Assembly: GCA_036250195.1 (NCBI GenBank)
Contig: JAVHZZ010000007.1
Coordinates: 158,982,399-159,046,398, forward strand
Source of the DNA: Mixophyes australis
Taxonomy: Eukaryota; Chordata; Amphibia; Anura; Limnodynastidae
Length of the DNA: 64,000 nucleotides
Reading direction: 5' to 3'
Part shown: in pieces, positions 1 through 12,100 of the stretch
How positions within the stretch are numbered: the first letter of the stretch is position 1
How the letters are laid out: each line of letters starts with the position of its first letter
Notes under the pieces: model-generated
Database searches by the model: none
What the model saw: the letters and a program-made list of their open reading frames with translations, nothing else
What the model was told of the DNA's origin: nothing
Program-made: the position numbers and the translations under genes

Positions 1-74
1 TCGTGTGTCACACGTCAGCGCTGCATGTTGTGTTACCAGGACATGAACGCAGACCACGTACGAGTGATCGGTAC

Positions 75-183
75 CTTGTCCGTAGAGCTCAATGAATCTC
101 TTCTGATACTGCGTCAGCTCCGCTCGGCTCGGAACCTCGTCGATTTTACGCTGCAAAATAGCGATTTCCCTATTCCTCCGAGC
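75..183 (-). CDS. CCDC93: CCDC93 coding exon 18 (last exon inside the window)
   Basis: Residues 452-487, [20 protein letters not shown] then [16 protein letters not shown], plus one base of the next codon. Acceptor CAG at 184-186; donor GTACCG begins at 74. Positions 1-74 are intron 18; no further exon is visible there. Confidence 0.94.
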
Positions 184-3100
184 CTGGAAGACAACGGAGA
201 GAAGAGAAGGAAAACACAGATATTTAGGAACATAAAAAATTAAGCTCACATTACTCATTATGGTTCATTGTTAGGACAGAACTGTATTAAGGTCAAGGTA
301 TAGGAGTCATTATCTGGAAACTCGGAATCCAGAAAGTGCCAAAACTTAAGAAGTAAATAATTCCTGGTGCTCAATAATGTCATCCACCCAAACGTGATCA
401 CTGCGCGTTCCACCCCTATGGTCACTGTGAGGAGAACTGCTGCACAGACATTATCACTGAGCTCCTCCCCCTAGTTAGTGTGAGGAGCTCTGTACACAAG
501 ATAAAGAGAAATGTCATACACTGAGACATAAGAGCTCCACCCCCTACAGTTACTGTGAGGAGCTCTGCTAAACTATACATATACACACACAGGAATCTCA
601 CCAGGAGGAGTCGGATCTTCTGCAGTTTTTCCCGCTCTGCTTTATGTTGCTGCTCGAACACCAGAGATCGCTCCTGAAAATACAACAGGACGCACAATGT
701 AACTAACGGTTCTGTCTTTTCATCTATCACAAGAACAAGATCTATTACCAGGTTCTAGAAAACTCAGAACACGATGTCCCTCAAATTCGTGTAAAAGTCG
801 GGACAATGTCCACATTACCTTGTCCTCTCCGCTTTCTGCAATTTCCGTCTTCAGATTCTGGATATTCTGCTGCAGACGAGTCATCTCCTCCTGGATGTGG
901 GAGAACGCGCTCATTATACGACATGTTCATTACATCCAGTGCACCCACGTTTTACACGAGGGCCGAGGACACTACAGACAGGGCGGCAGATAGACCCTTG
1001 GGGGCGACTCACCCGGCAGTGGGCTCGAAACTGCTGCTCCTGAGTCTTCAGACTTTCATTCATCGCCACCAACGCTCGCAGTTTCTGTAAGATGCTGAGT
1101 ACAGCGACATTATGTACGGATCAGTTTCCGTGTAATGGTTCTCATGTTAACACTACAACTGCTGGACGTTAATCACATCCGTCTAACACTCGTCCAGTGA
1201 GAATTCTAGAATAATTATTGTCCTGTACGTTACTAATCCAATCACGTTCCCACATTCAGCACCTACAAAGCTACAAGATTCCGTCACTGTATGAAATAAG
1301 TAAACAACAAGTTATACATCCCCCCCCCCCCCCCCCCCCCAAGTGTGACTCACGCAGGGTCCGCTTTGGACTCCACCGTCTCCAGGGCAGAGAGCTCCTC
1401 ATCCAGCTTCTCACTGCGACTGGTAATCTGAGAGTCAGGAAATATCCAGGAATCACTAACAGGAGACAACAGCAGCATCTGGGGCCACAAGTGGCCCCGC
1501 ACTGCTCAGAGGCCGATAATTACCTCCGTCAGTTTCTTCTTCGCTTCGTCACACCCGGCCTGGAGATCGCAGGATTTCTCCTTCAGCTGAAATTAGAGGA
1601 AACTTGTTTCGATAAATGAAGTAAAACACAGAACCCAGAAATGTCATGTGACCACTGACACCAGCAGCGCATGTTCTGGCTCCACCTATAACGCCTACAA
1701 GTCTCCACAGAGTAACGCAGCCAGCGCTCCGGTACCTGCTCCAGGATTTTACTCTTCTGGGCGATTTGCTTAGTGACCGCGGCCACTTTCCTGCGCTGCT
1801 GCTGGGCCGCGCCCAGGTTCTCCGGACGCTCCTCGGTGGTAAACTCAGATTGCTGGAAAGAAAAACAGAGGTGGAATTAACGCTCAGCTGGACGCATATC
1901 CCGATACTCCGTCTAGTGACAGCAACGTGGATGTGACCAAATGTGAACAAGCAGAGCAGGAGGTGGAAGCAGGAAGCAGGCAACCTGCAGGGGCGCATGT
2001 CTATAGAGAACTGAGCACTCTATGTACAGGTATAGAAGCACAGCAATATACCTTATAGGCACTTAATGACAAAAACAGGTCAAATGTCTCTCACCTTCTC
2101 AGCGTATTCAGACACCACCTGTTTGATCTCGTCTGACTGTAACCCCACAATCTGCCCCACCAGACTCGCTGTCAGACGCCCCTGAAAGGACAGAACCAGT
2201 CACACAAACACGAACTTCACATTACACAACTTCATCATAGATCCTCCCGATATCATTTCATCTTCATTATCTATTACTGTCACATTGTTCTAGAACCAAA
2301 CCTCTGACCCAGTGCAGGTAATTCTGTCCGCTACATGCGTCATCTCAGTACAATGCATATAACAGGCGCCGTTACATATAGAACACAGAGACTGACCTGT
2401 TCCAGGTCCATGGCTGCCATGCCGGTCATCAGAGCCTTAATGCGGAGCTATCACAGAGGAAACATGGAAACCGTTAGTACAGAGGCTGCAAATTCTAACC
2501 CAAGAACTTAAACTTAAGGGGCTGTATTCAGAGGAACCCGTATTCTGGGACTGCTCCCCACATGGCCCTGCTGCTCCCCCTCCTCAATTACTAGGACTGG
2601 GAAAAATATATGGAAGGTGGAGACCAAAATAGAATGGACGGAATGAAAGAGGAAATTAGCAGAAAGACAAATCTATGCTGCCCCCTGATCAGCGCTCTGG
2701 TTATGTGCGGAGACATGGTGAAGGCAGCTCCATCTCCCCATCCAAGCACTGACTGCTGCCCGGCTCCATCTCCCCATCCAAGCACTGACTGCTGCCCGGC
2801 TCCATCTCCCCATCCAAGCACTGACTGCTGCCCGGCTCCATCTCCCCATCCAAGCACTGACTGCTGCCCGGCTCCATCTCCCCATCCAAGCACTGACTGC
2901 TGCCCGGCTCCATCTCCCCATCCAAGCACTGACTGCTGCCCGGCTCCATCTCCCCATCCAAGCACTGACTGCTGCCCGGCTCCATCTCCCCATCCAAGCA
3001 CTGACTGCTGCCCGGCTCCATCTCCCCATCCAAGCACTGACTGCTGCCCGGCTCCATCTCCCCATCCAAGCACTGACTGCTGCCCGGCTCCATCTCCCCA

Positions 3101-6100
3101 TCCAAGCACTGACTGCTGCCCGGCTCCATCTCCCAATCCAAGCACTGACTGCTGCCCGGCTCCATCTCCCAATCCAAGCACTGACTGCTGCCCGGCTCCA
3201 TCTCCCAATCCAAGCACTGACTGCTGCCCGGCTCCATCTCCCCATCCAAGAACTGACTGCTGCCCGGCTCCATCTCCCCATTCAAGCACTGAATGCTGCC
3301 CGGCTCCATCTCCCAATCCAAGCACTGACTGCTGCCCGGCTCCATCTCCCCATCCAAGCACTGACTGCTGCCCGGCTCCATCTCCCCATCCAAGCACTGA
3401 CTGCTGCCCGGCTCCATCTCCCCATCCAAGCACTGACTGCTGCCCGGCTCCATCTCCCCATCCAAGCACTGACTGCTGCCCGGCTCCATCTCCCCATCCA
3501 AGCACTGACTGCTGCCCGGCTCCATCTCCCCATCCAAGCACTGACTGCTGCCCGGCTCCATCTCCCCATCCAAGCACTGACTGCTGCCCGGCTCCATCTC
3601 CCCATCCAAGCACTGACTGCTGCCCGGCTCCATCTCCCCATCCAAGCACTGACTGCTGCCCGGCTCCATCTCCCCATCCAAGCACTCACTGCTGCCCGGC
3701 TCCATCTCCCCATCCAAGCACTGACTGCTGCCCGGGCTCCATCTCCCCATCCAAGAACTGACTGCTGCCCGGCTCCATCTCCCCATCCAAGCACTGACTG
3801 CTGCCCGGCTCCATCTCCCCATCCAAGCACTGACTGCTGCCCGGCTCCATCTCCCCATCCAAGCACTGACTGCTGCCCGGCTCCATCTCCCCATCCAAGC
3901 ACTGACTGCTGCCCGGCTCCATCTCCCCATCCAAGCACTGACTGCTGCCCGGCTCCATCTCCCCATCCAAGCACTGACTGCTGCCCGGCTCCATCTCCCC
4001 ATCCAAGCACTGACTGCTGCCCGGCTCCATCTCCCCATCCAAGCACTGACTGCTGCCCGGCTCCATCTCCCCATCCAAGCACTGACTGCTGCCCGGCTCC
4101 ATCTCCCCATCCAAGCACTGACTGCTGCCCGGCTCCATCTCCCCATCCAAGCACTGACTGCTGCCCGGCTCCATCTCCCCATCCAAGCACTGACTGCTGC
4201 CCGGCTCCATCTCCCCATCCAAGCACTGACTGCTGCCCGGCTCCATCTCCCCATCCAAGAACTGACTGCTGCCCGGGCTCCATCTCCCCATCCAAGAACT
4301 GACTGCTGCCCGGGCTCCATCTCCCCATCCAAGAACTGACTGCTGCCCGGGCTCCATCTCCCCATCCAAGAACTGACTGCTGCCCGGGCTCCATCTCCCC
4401 ATCCAAGAACTGACTGCTGCCCGGGCTCCATCTCCCCATCCAAGCACTGACTGCTGCCCGGGCTCCATCTCCCCATCCAAGAACTGACTGCTGCCCGGGC
4501 TCCATCTCCCCATCCAAGAACTGACTGCTGCCCGGGCTCCATCTCCCCATCCAAGAACTGACTGCTGCCCAGCTCCATCTCCCCATTCAAGCACTGAATG
4601 CTGCCCAGCTCCATCTCCCAATCCAAGCACTGACTGCTGCCCGGCTCCATCTCCCCATCCAAGCACTGACTGCTGCCCGGCTCCATCTCCCCATCCAAGC
4701 ACTGACTGCTGCCGCAGGCGCCATCTCCCCATCCAAGCACTGACTGCTGCCCGGGCTCCATCTCCCCATCCAAGCACTGACTGCTGCCCAGCTCCATCTC
4801 CCCATCCAAGAACTGACTGCTGCCCGGCTCCATCTCCCCATCCAAGCACTGACTGCTGCCACAGGCTCCATCTCCCCATCCAAGCACTGACTGCTGCCAC
4901 AGGCTCCATCTCCCCATCCAAGAACTGACTGCTGCCCGGCTCCATCTCCCCATCCAAGCACTGACTGCTGCCGCAGGCGCCATCTCCCCATCCAAGCACT
5001 GACTGCTGCCACAGGCTCCATCTCCCCATCCAAGCACTGACTGCTGCCCAGCTCCATCTCCCCATCCAAGAACTGACTGCTGCCACAGGCTCCATCTCCC
5101 CATCCAAGCACTGACTGCTGCCACAGGCTCCATCTCCCCATCCAAGCACTGACTGCTGCCACGGGCTCCATCTCCCCATCCAAGAACTGACTGCTGCCCG
5201 GGCTCCATCTCCCCATCCAAGCACTGACTGCTGCCACAGGCTCCATCTCCCCATCCAAGCACTGACTGCTGCCACAGGCTCCATCTCCCCATCCAAGCAC
5301 TGACTGCTGCCGCAGGCGCCATCTCCCCATCCAAGCACTGACTGCTGCCACGGGCTCCATCTCCCCATCCAAGCACTGACTGCTGCCACGGGCTCCATCT
5401 CCCCATCCAAGCACTGACTGCTGCCCGGGCTCCATCTCCCCATCCAAGCACTGACTGCTGCCACAGGCTCCATCTCCCCATCCAAGCACTGACTGCTGCC
5501 ACAGGCTCCATCTCCCCATCCAAGCACTGACTGCTGCCACAGGCTCCATCTCCCCATCCAAGCACTGACTGCTGCCGCAGGCGCCATCTCCTCATCCAAG
5601 CACTGACTGCTGCCACAGGCTCCATCTCCCCATCCAAGCACTGACTGCTGCCACGGGCTGGAGCAGTTACTGAAGGACATACACACAACACCTTGCATGC
5701 CGCTCAGCGTCATTAGGGCCTCGCTGATTCTACGCCGCACAATGAGGCGCCGTTTCCTCCACGCTGGACGTGAGATGTTTTACAGTAGAAAGCGGCCACT
5801 TACTTCCTCCTGCGCCTGCAGCTCTTCCTCATCCTTCGCGTCTCCTTTGCCGACCAGCCCAGATGGGACGGAGATTTTATGATCATCTGGCTGTCAGACA
5901 GAGCAATGGGAGGTCAGGGCTTATATGACATATGGGATAATATAACCGCTCACTGTAAATTATAAGGATATTATACATTAAGTCAGATGAGTTCCGTGAC
6001 CACAGAACGGCACAGGGCCACGGGTCACCGGGACCAAGGCAACTTCTAATATTCCTAACAACTTATAGTACAGAGAGCGTTATTCATAATGACACTGACG

Positions 6101-9100
6101 CAAAAACATCAGAACTCACCAGTTACATAGATATTTACAGGTGTTTATACAGATATTACCATCACGTGTGTATTATAAGGTATTTTACCTAATGCAGAAA
6201 TAAGGGGAAAATCTGGAGGCACCATGAAAGCTTTGTAGACAACACATAGCAAGACAAATGAATGGGCGAGTGTGAGAGGGGAGAGAGAGAAGCTGAAGGG
6301 TGAGTGCGAGAGAGGGGAGAGGGACCGACGGGCGAGTACGAGAGAGGGAAGAGGGACCGATGGAGGAGTGAGAGAGACGAGTATGAAGAACAAACCTTGT
6401 CCGTCTTTCCAGTCTTACTGACCCCGTATCTCCTGCAAACACAGAATAAACAAATTATAAAGAGAGACTTTTACACACATCATTATTTACCAGCATCACG
6501 GACAGATCTGTACAAGAAATCGCTGAGCTACTGAGGCCGAACAGAACGTTTATATTATAAATAATATATATATATATATACCTTTATTTATACAGCGTCC
6601 AGCAGACATTACAGTGTTCCCCGTTTATACCTCCTCTAACAGACCCCTCCTGGCTGTTGGTCACAGAATCTTTTTTCCTGTGCACCAGTTTTCATACATT
6701 TCCTAGTTTGTGTTTCAGGTGAATTGATTACAGCATTTATTATACTTGTTCTGTGACTCAAAGGTTAATTTACCAAGTCAGTGACCCGCGGGCACCGGCT
6801 CACCCGCAGGACAGAAGGGAATTACACAAAACCACACTGCGCTATTTACAGACGCACAGACAGCAGTCTCCATTTTTTAGCTACATTTCCATGTAAACTC
6901 TGGACACGCCACGACTGGCAGGAGACTGCGCACACAACGCGGCGTCATTCTATAAGATAGTAGCTGCTGCTTCAGTCCCTAGAGCATGTACAATAACCAT
7001 GTTCTGCCGCATCATCCGATGTGCGGTACCTGCCGTATTCCAAGAGAGTGGAGTGAACACGCGATTCCTCATCTGTCAGCGCCGCCGCGTCCCCCTGCCG
7101 CTTGTATTTCCTGCGCGGTTTGTAGATATCCTGAGGAGAGGAAACAGAAAGTCCCTAAAGACAAGAAACCCCCAAATGGGACAGAAGACGCCGTCTACAT
7201 GTTGGAGAAGACATTATCATTTACACAGTCGAGTGGTGGATAAGATAATGCAGACTGATGGGGTAACTGCGCCCAATTGTAGCTGGTAACTCATCAAACC
7301 CAGAAACAATTTACAGGATATCTCCAAGCAATCTAAAAATGTCCTTTTAGGCACAGTTCACCAAGTACAACATTACACTCTCCGCCTGTGCAACGTTACC
7401 ACAATCTGACATTATCAAGATCCAAAGCGTCACCCCTAGTATGATAGGCTGGTCTAACAGAGCGAGGGTTGTCAGTGCCCCTCCCACATGAATGTGTAGT
7501 CAGGAGACAGGAGCATCTGCAACAACGCTGCCTGCTGATTGGTGCAAGGGGCAGTAGGAGAAACTTGCGCTGCTCTCCGGCCATTCATGGTAACAGCTAT
7601 AAAGATCTAAACTTTCCATCTGATCATAATGAATTTATATGTTAAGATTTGAGTGGAATATTTTGTGAATTGCATTATTTGCGACTGGTTCAAGTGAATG
7701 AGCAGAGATACTTACAAAGGTCTCTGTGAGCGTTCTCACCGCCTTCTCCTTCCGACTGACAAACTCATCGTCCTGTGAAGGGAGAGTCAGGGACATGTAT
7801 GAACGTGGTGTAACGTGAAGACGCCACAATTCCTTCTACGATGTTTTAGTTTTTCACCGACATATTCAATACTAAAAGAAACCGACGCCCTATTACCCAC
7901 CTCCGGGAGGCTGTGCTCTCGCTGGAACTGAGACACCGAGTACGAGCGGATGTAATCGCCCATTTCTTGCCTGGTCTCGATGGCGCGTTTTACAAGCCAC
8001 TGCCGGAGACACGGATGAAGGGTGTGAGCGGATGAGAGTTCACTTCGTACAATAATAGAAATATAAAAGAATCTTCCACTATGTGCGGCTGTTACACGAA
8101 CCATCGGCTGTACCCGCCGTTATATAGCACATCTTGTGCTGGCTTCATACCTGGATGACTGGGAAGATGTGGATGAAATCCATGCCTTGGATCTGATGTG
8201 GTTCCAGACGGTGTGGACATTTCATTTTTGGTAAAACCGAAACAATCTTCTCGGTTAAAGCTCTGAAACAAGAAACCAGAACTTGTGAACGGCAGTTCTT
8301 GTCGCCCACAGATTCATTTATTAAGGACTTAATTTGGGGTAGTTCCATATTTCCACCAACTACACCAGTTTATCAAACATCAGAGTACCCCCTTATTCTG
8401 GGAACATTTTCTTGCACCTCTATATTATCCATGCAAAAAAGTATTGAGGTCTAACACACAAATATATTTTACCAGTTTATCAAACTCTGCATTAACATTT
8501 GTTGATTATTTTGGTGGAAAAGTCCCAAAAAAATGTCACAACCTCAGAGCAGGTGAAACCCGTCAACAGGTACATGACAGACGGGAAATTATACTGGAGA
8601 AATTCACACAAAGCTCACATACTGCTCTGTAGATTATAAGGGTATATTAATAACGTGCAGAGAATGCTCTGACTAAAGTACCCAGTGATGCAGGATCTGA
8701 GCCATCGCTGGTCACTACCTGAGGCCACTGGCAGGATGCACTCAGACATTGCTGTTTGTGATTCTGCAGCTGCTGAGCTGCGTCTGAATCCATGAGGGGA
8801 ACCATGCGGATATCTCACAGCGTCAGACAGGACTGTTCCCTGCTGGGGGGATGCACAGTGTACTAACATCGCAGACACCATTATAAAATAGCGACTCCTA
8901 TGCTCCCTACAAAGTCATGCTAGATAAGAGCGCTCACAAACCGCAACAAATGCAGACTCCCATCGGCTTTGTGGCAGCGCATCTAAATGTCTGCAGGCAT
9001 ATCCCAAGCCACAGCCACGTAGGGGCGATACAGATCTTAGAAAAGGATTTCTCAGCGTGCTGTGTTGTCGCTAACAGTGGCAGAGGCCATGTAGACGCCT

Positions 9101-12100
9101 CTGTCTGCGATTGTCTGAGCTAAACTTACATCTTTTGCCCGATCGTTGAGTTCTCTTGAAATAGCAGATCTACATCAATGTCAAAGTTACAGGTAGTGAT
9201 ACACCAGGTCATACCACCCACCACCTGTAGAGGGAGACATCGTAACACACGTGAAACCACCAACATTATTATTACCATTTATTTATATAAAAAATACTAA
9301 TACCGCTAATTCCGCAGCGCTGTACAGAGAACTCACTCACATCAGTCCCTGCCCCATTGGGGCTTACAGTCTAAATTCCCTAACATATACACACACACAC
9401 ACAGACAGACACACACACAGGGAAATTTGTTAGCAGCCAATTAACCTACCAGTATGTTTGTGGAGTGTGGGAGGAAACCGGAGCACCTGGAGGAAACCCA
9501 TGCAAACATGGGGAGAACATACAAACTCCACACAGATAAGACCATGGTCTGGAACTGAACTCATGACCCCAGTGCTGTGAGGCAGAAGTGCTAACCACTA
9601 GGCCACCGTGCTGCCCATACAACATGGGAACAACATGACAAGAATTCCTCCGTCACCTTATCAAATGGAGAGAGGCCTTTAATTCTGGCTCTGAAATATC
9701 CGGCAGCCACCAACAGCTCCAAGATCTCCGCCAGTTTCACATTCTGCTCTTCATCCTCCCGGATTTCTACCTGAAATAATAAAAAATGAAACGTGAATTC
9801 CTCCAAGATATTCTGTAAAATGTGGGGTTCACCTAACCTGCATCACAGCCGAGGGCCACCTCCCTGGGTGTCCTACCCACAACTCCTCATCATAACCCTC
9901 CGAGACCCCCCCCCCCCCAAAAAACAAACTTTTCCCTATTCTGTTTATCATGCTGACAGTTTAATTAAATTATTTAATAAATTACATAAAAATTAAACGT
10001 GTATTTAATGCCCTTATCGGACTTTATAAGAGTCCGGTGCGGTGTACCCCAAACCAACAAAGGGTTCAATAACCAGCAGCTGTCTGCCCACTGCCAGGTA
10101 ACTCTCCGAACCCCCGACGCTGCCGCACGTCCTAACACAGGCAGAGGACAGTGTGACACACCAGGACAGACACCATATGCACCTGTTAAAGCCGTATTAC
10201 TAGCAGACGGTCAGGGGCAGATGCAAATAGCGGATAATGATGATGGTCACCAGCAAGAGCAACCCGCTTGTGATTGGCTGCTTGCAAATACTCTGCTGAG
10301 TAGGCTGCTTTCTTCATTGCAGGTACATACATTACGCTTTTGTCTGCATGTTTTTTCCCTCCGCATGTGACACAGGGAGTTATATTATGTATTAGAGGTT
10401 TTTGTTTTGATTTATTGAAGCATAATAGCGAATACAAATTTTATAAACAAAACAAATAGTTATAAACAGGAGTGTGTGTGATGTATGCTTAGCTATTCTT
10501 CTATGTCACTGTACAGACTGGATATACACAGCGCAGCCACAACATTAAATCCACTGCCTAATATAGTGTAGGTCCCCCTCATGCTACCAAACCAGCTCTG
10601 ACCCGTCGAGGCCTCCACAAGACCTCTGAAGGTGTCCTGTGGCATCTGGCACCGAGACGTTAGCAGCAGATCCTGTAAGTCCTGTAAGGTGTGAGGTGTG
10701 AGGTGCGGCCTCCGTGGCTCGGACTTGTTTTTTTAGCACATTCCACAGATGATCAGATTGAGATCTGGGGAATTTGGAGGCCAAGTCAACACCCTGATCT
10801 CTTTGTCGTGTTCCTCAAACCATTCCTGATCAATGTCTGTAGTGTGACAGGGCGCATTATCCTGCTGAAAGAGGCCATCAGGGAATACCGCTGCCATGAA
10901 GGGGTGTACTTGGTCTGCAGCAATGTTTAGGTAGGTGGTACGTGTCAAAGTAGCACCCATGAATGCCAGGACCCAAGGTTTCCCAGCAGAACATTGCCCA
11001 GAGCATCACACTGCCTCCGCCGTCTGCCTTCTTCCCATAGAGCATCCTGGTGCCATCGCTTATCCAGTTAAACGACGCACACTCACCCGGCCGCCCACAT
11101 GATGTTAAAGAAAACGTGATTCATACGACCAGGTCACCTTCTTCCATTGCTTCATGGTCCAGTTCTGGCGCTCATGTGTAGACGCTTTCAATGGTGGACA
11201 GGGATCAGCAGAGACAATCAGCAAGCTGCGATGCTCTGTGTGTTCTGACACCTCTCTATCATAACCAGCATTAACTTCTTCAGCAGTTTGTGCTACAGTA
11301 GCTCTTCTGTGTGATTGGTCCAGACATGCGCCTTCACTCCCCATGTTCATCAATGAGCCTTGGGCGCCCATGACACTGTTGTCGGTTCACTGGTTGTTCT
11401 TCCTTTGACCATTTTTGTTAGGTACTAATCACTGCATCCCGGGATGACAATACAAGACCGGCCGTTTTGGAGATGCTCTGACCCAGTCGTCTAGCCATCG
11501 CTATTTGGCCCTTGTCAGAGTCCTTACGCTTACACATCTTTCCTGCTTCCAACTCATCAACTTCAATAACTGACTGTTCACTTGCTGCCTAATATTTCCC
11601 ACCCCTTGTCAGGTGCCGATGTAACACGATAATCAATGTTATTCACTTCACTTGTTAAAGGTTTTAATGTTGTGGCTGATCCATGTACCTACAGGGCAAG
11701 GGGTACACTGGGGGTGTACATACACAGGGCACACTGGGTGAATATACAGGGCAGGAGGGGGGTACACCGGGTGTATATACAGGGCAGTGGGGGGTACACC
11801 GGGTGTATATACAGGGGAGGGGGGGTACAGCGGGTGTATATACAGGGCAGGGGGGGGGGGGGGTACACTGGGTGTATATACAGAGCAGGGGGGGTACACT
11901 GGGAGTATATACAGAGCAGCAGGGGGGGTACACTGGGTGTATATACAGGGCAGGGGGGTACACTGGGAGTATATACAGAGCAGCAGGGGGGGTACACTGG
12001 GTGTATATACAGAGCAGGGGGGTACACTGGGTGTATATACATAACAGGGGGGGTACACTGGGTGTATATACAGGGCAGGGGGGTACACTGGGTGTATATA

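Noticed and set aside
1..74. Next CCDC93 exon at the left edge
   Set aside because: No frame matches the expected continuation (human ISAVHKETKQFF); it is read as intron 18.
2591..5740. Repetitive ORFs of 202-996 codons on both strands, including a cysteine/proline-rich one
   Set aside because: 36-bp minisatellite inside CCDC93 intron 9. Both strands are open equally and frames shift with each 37-bp unit.
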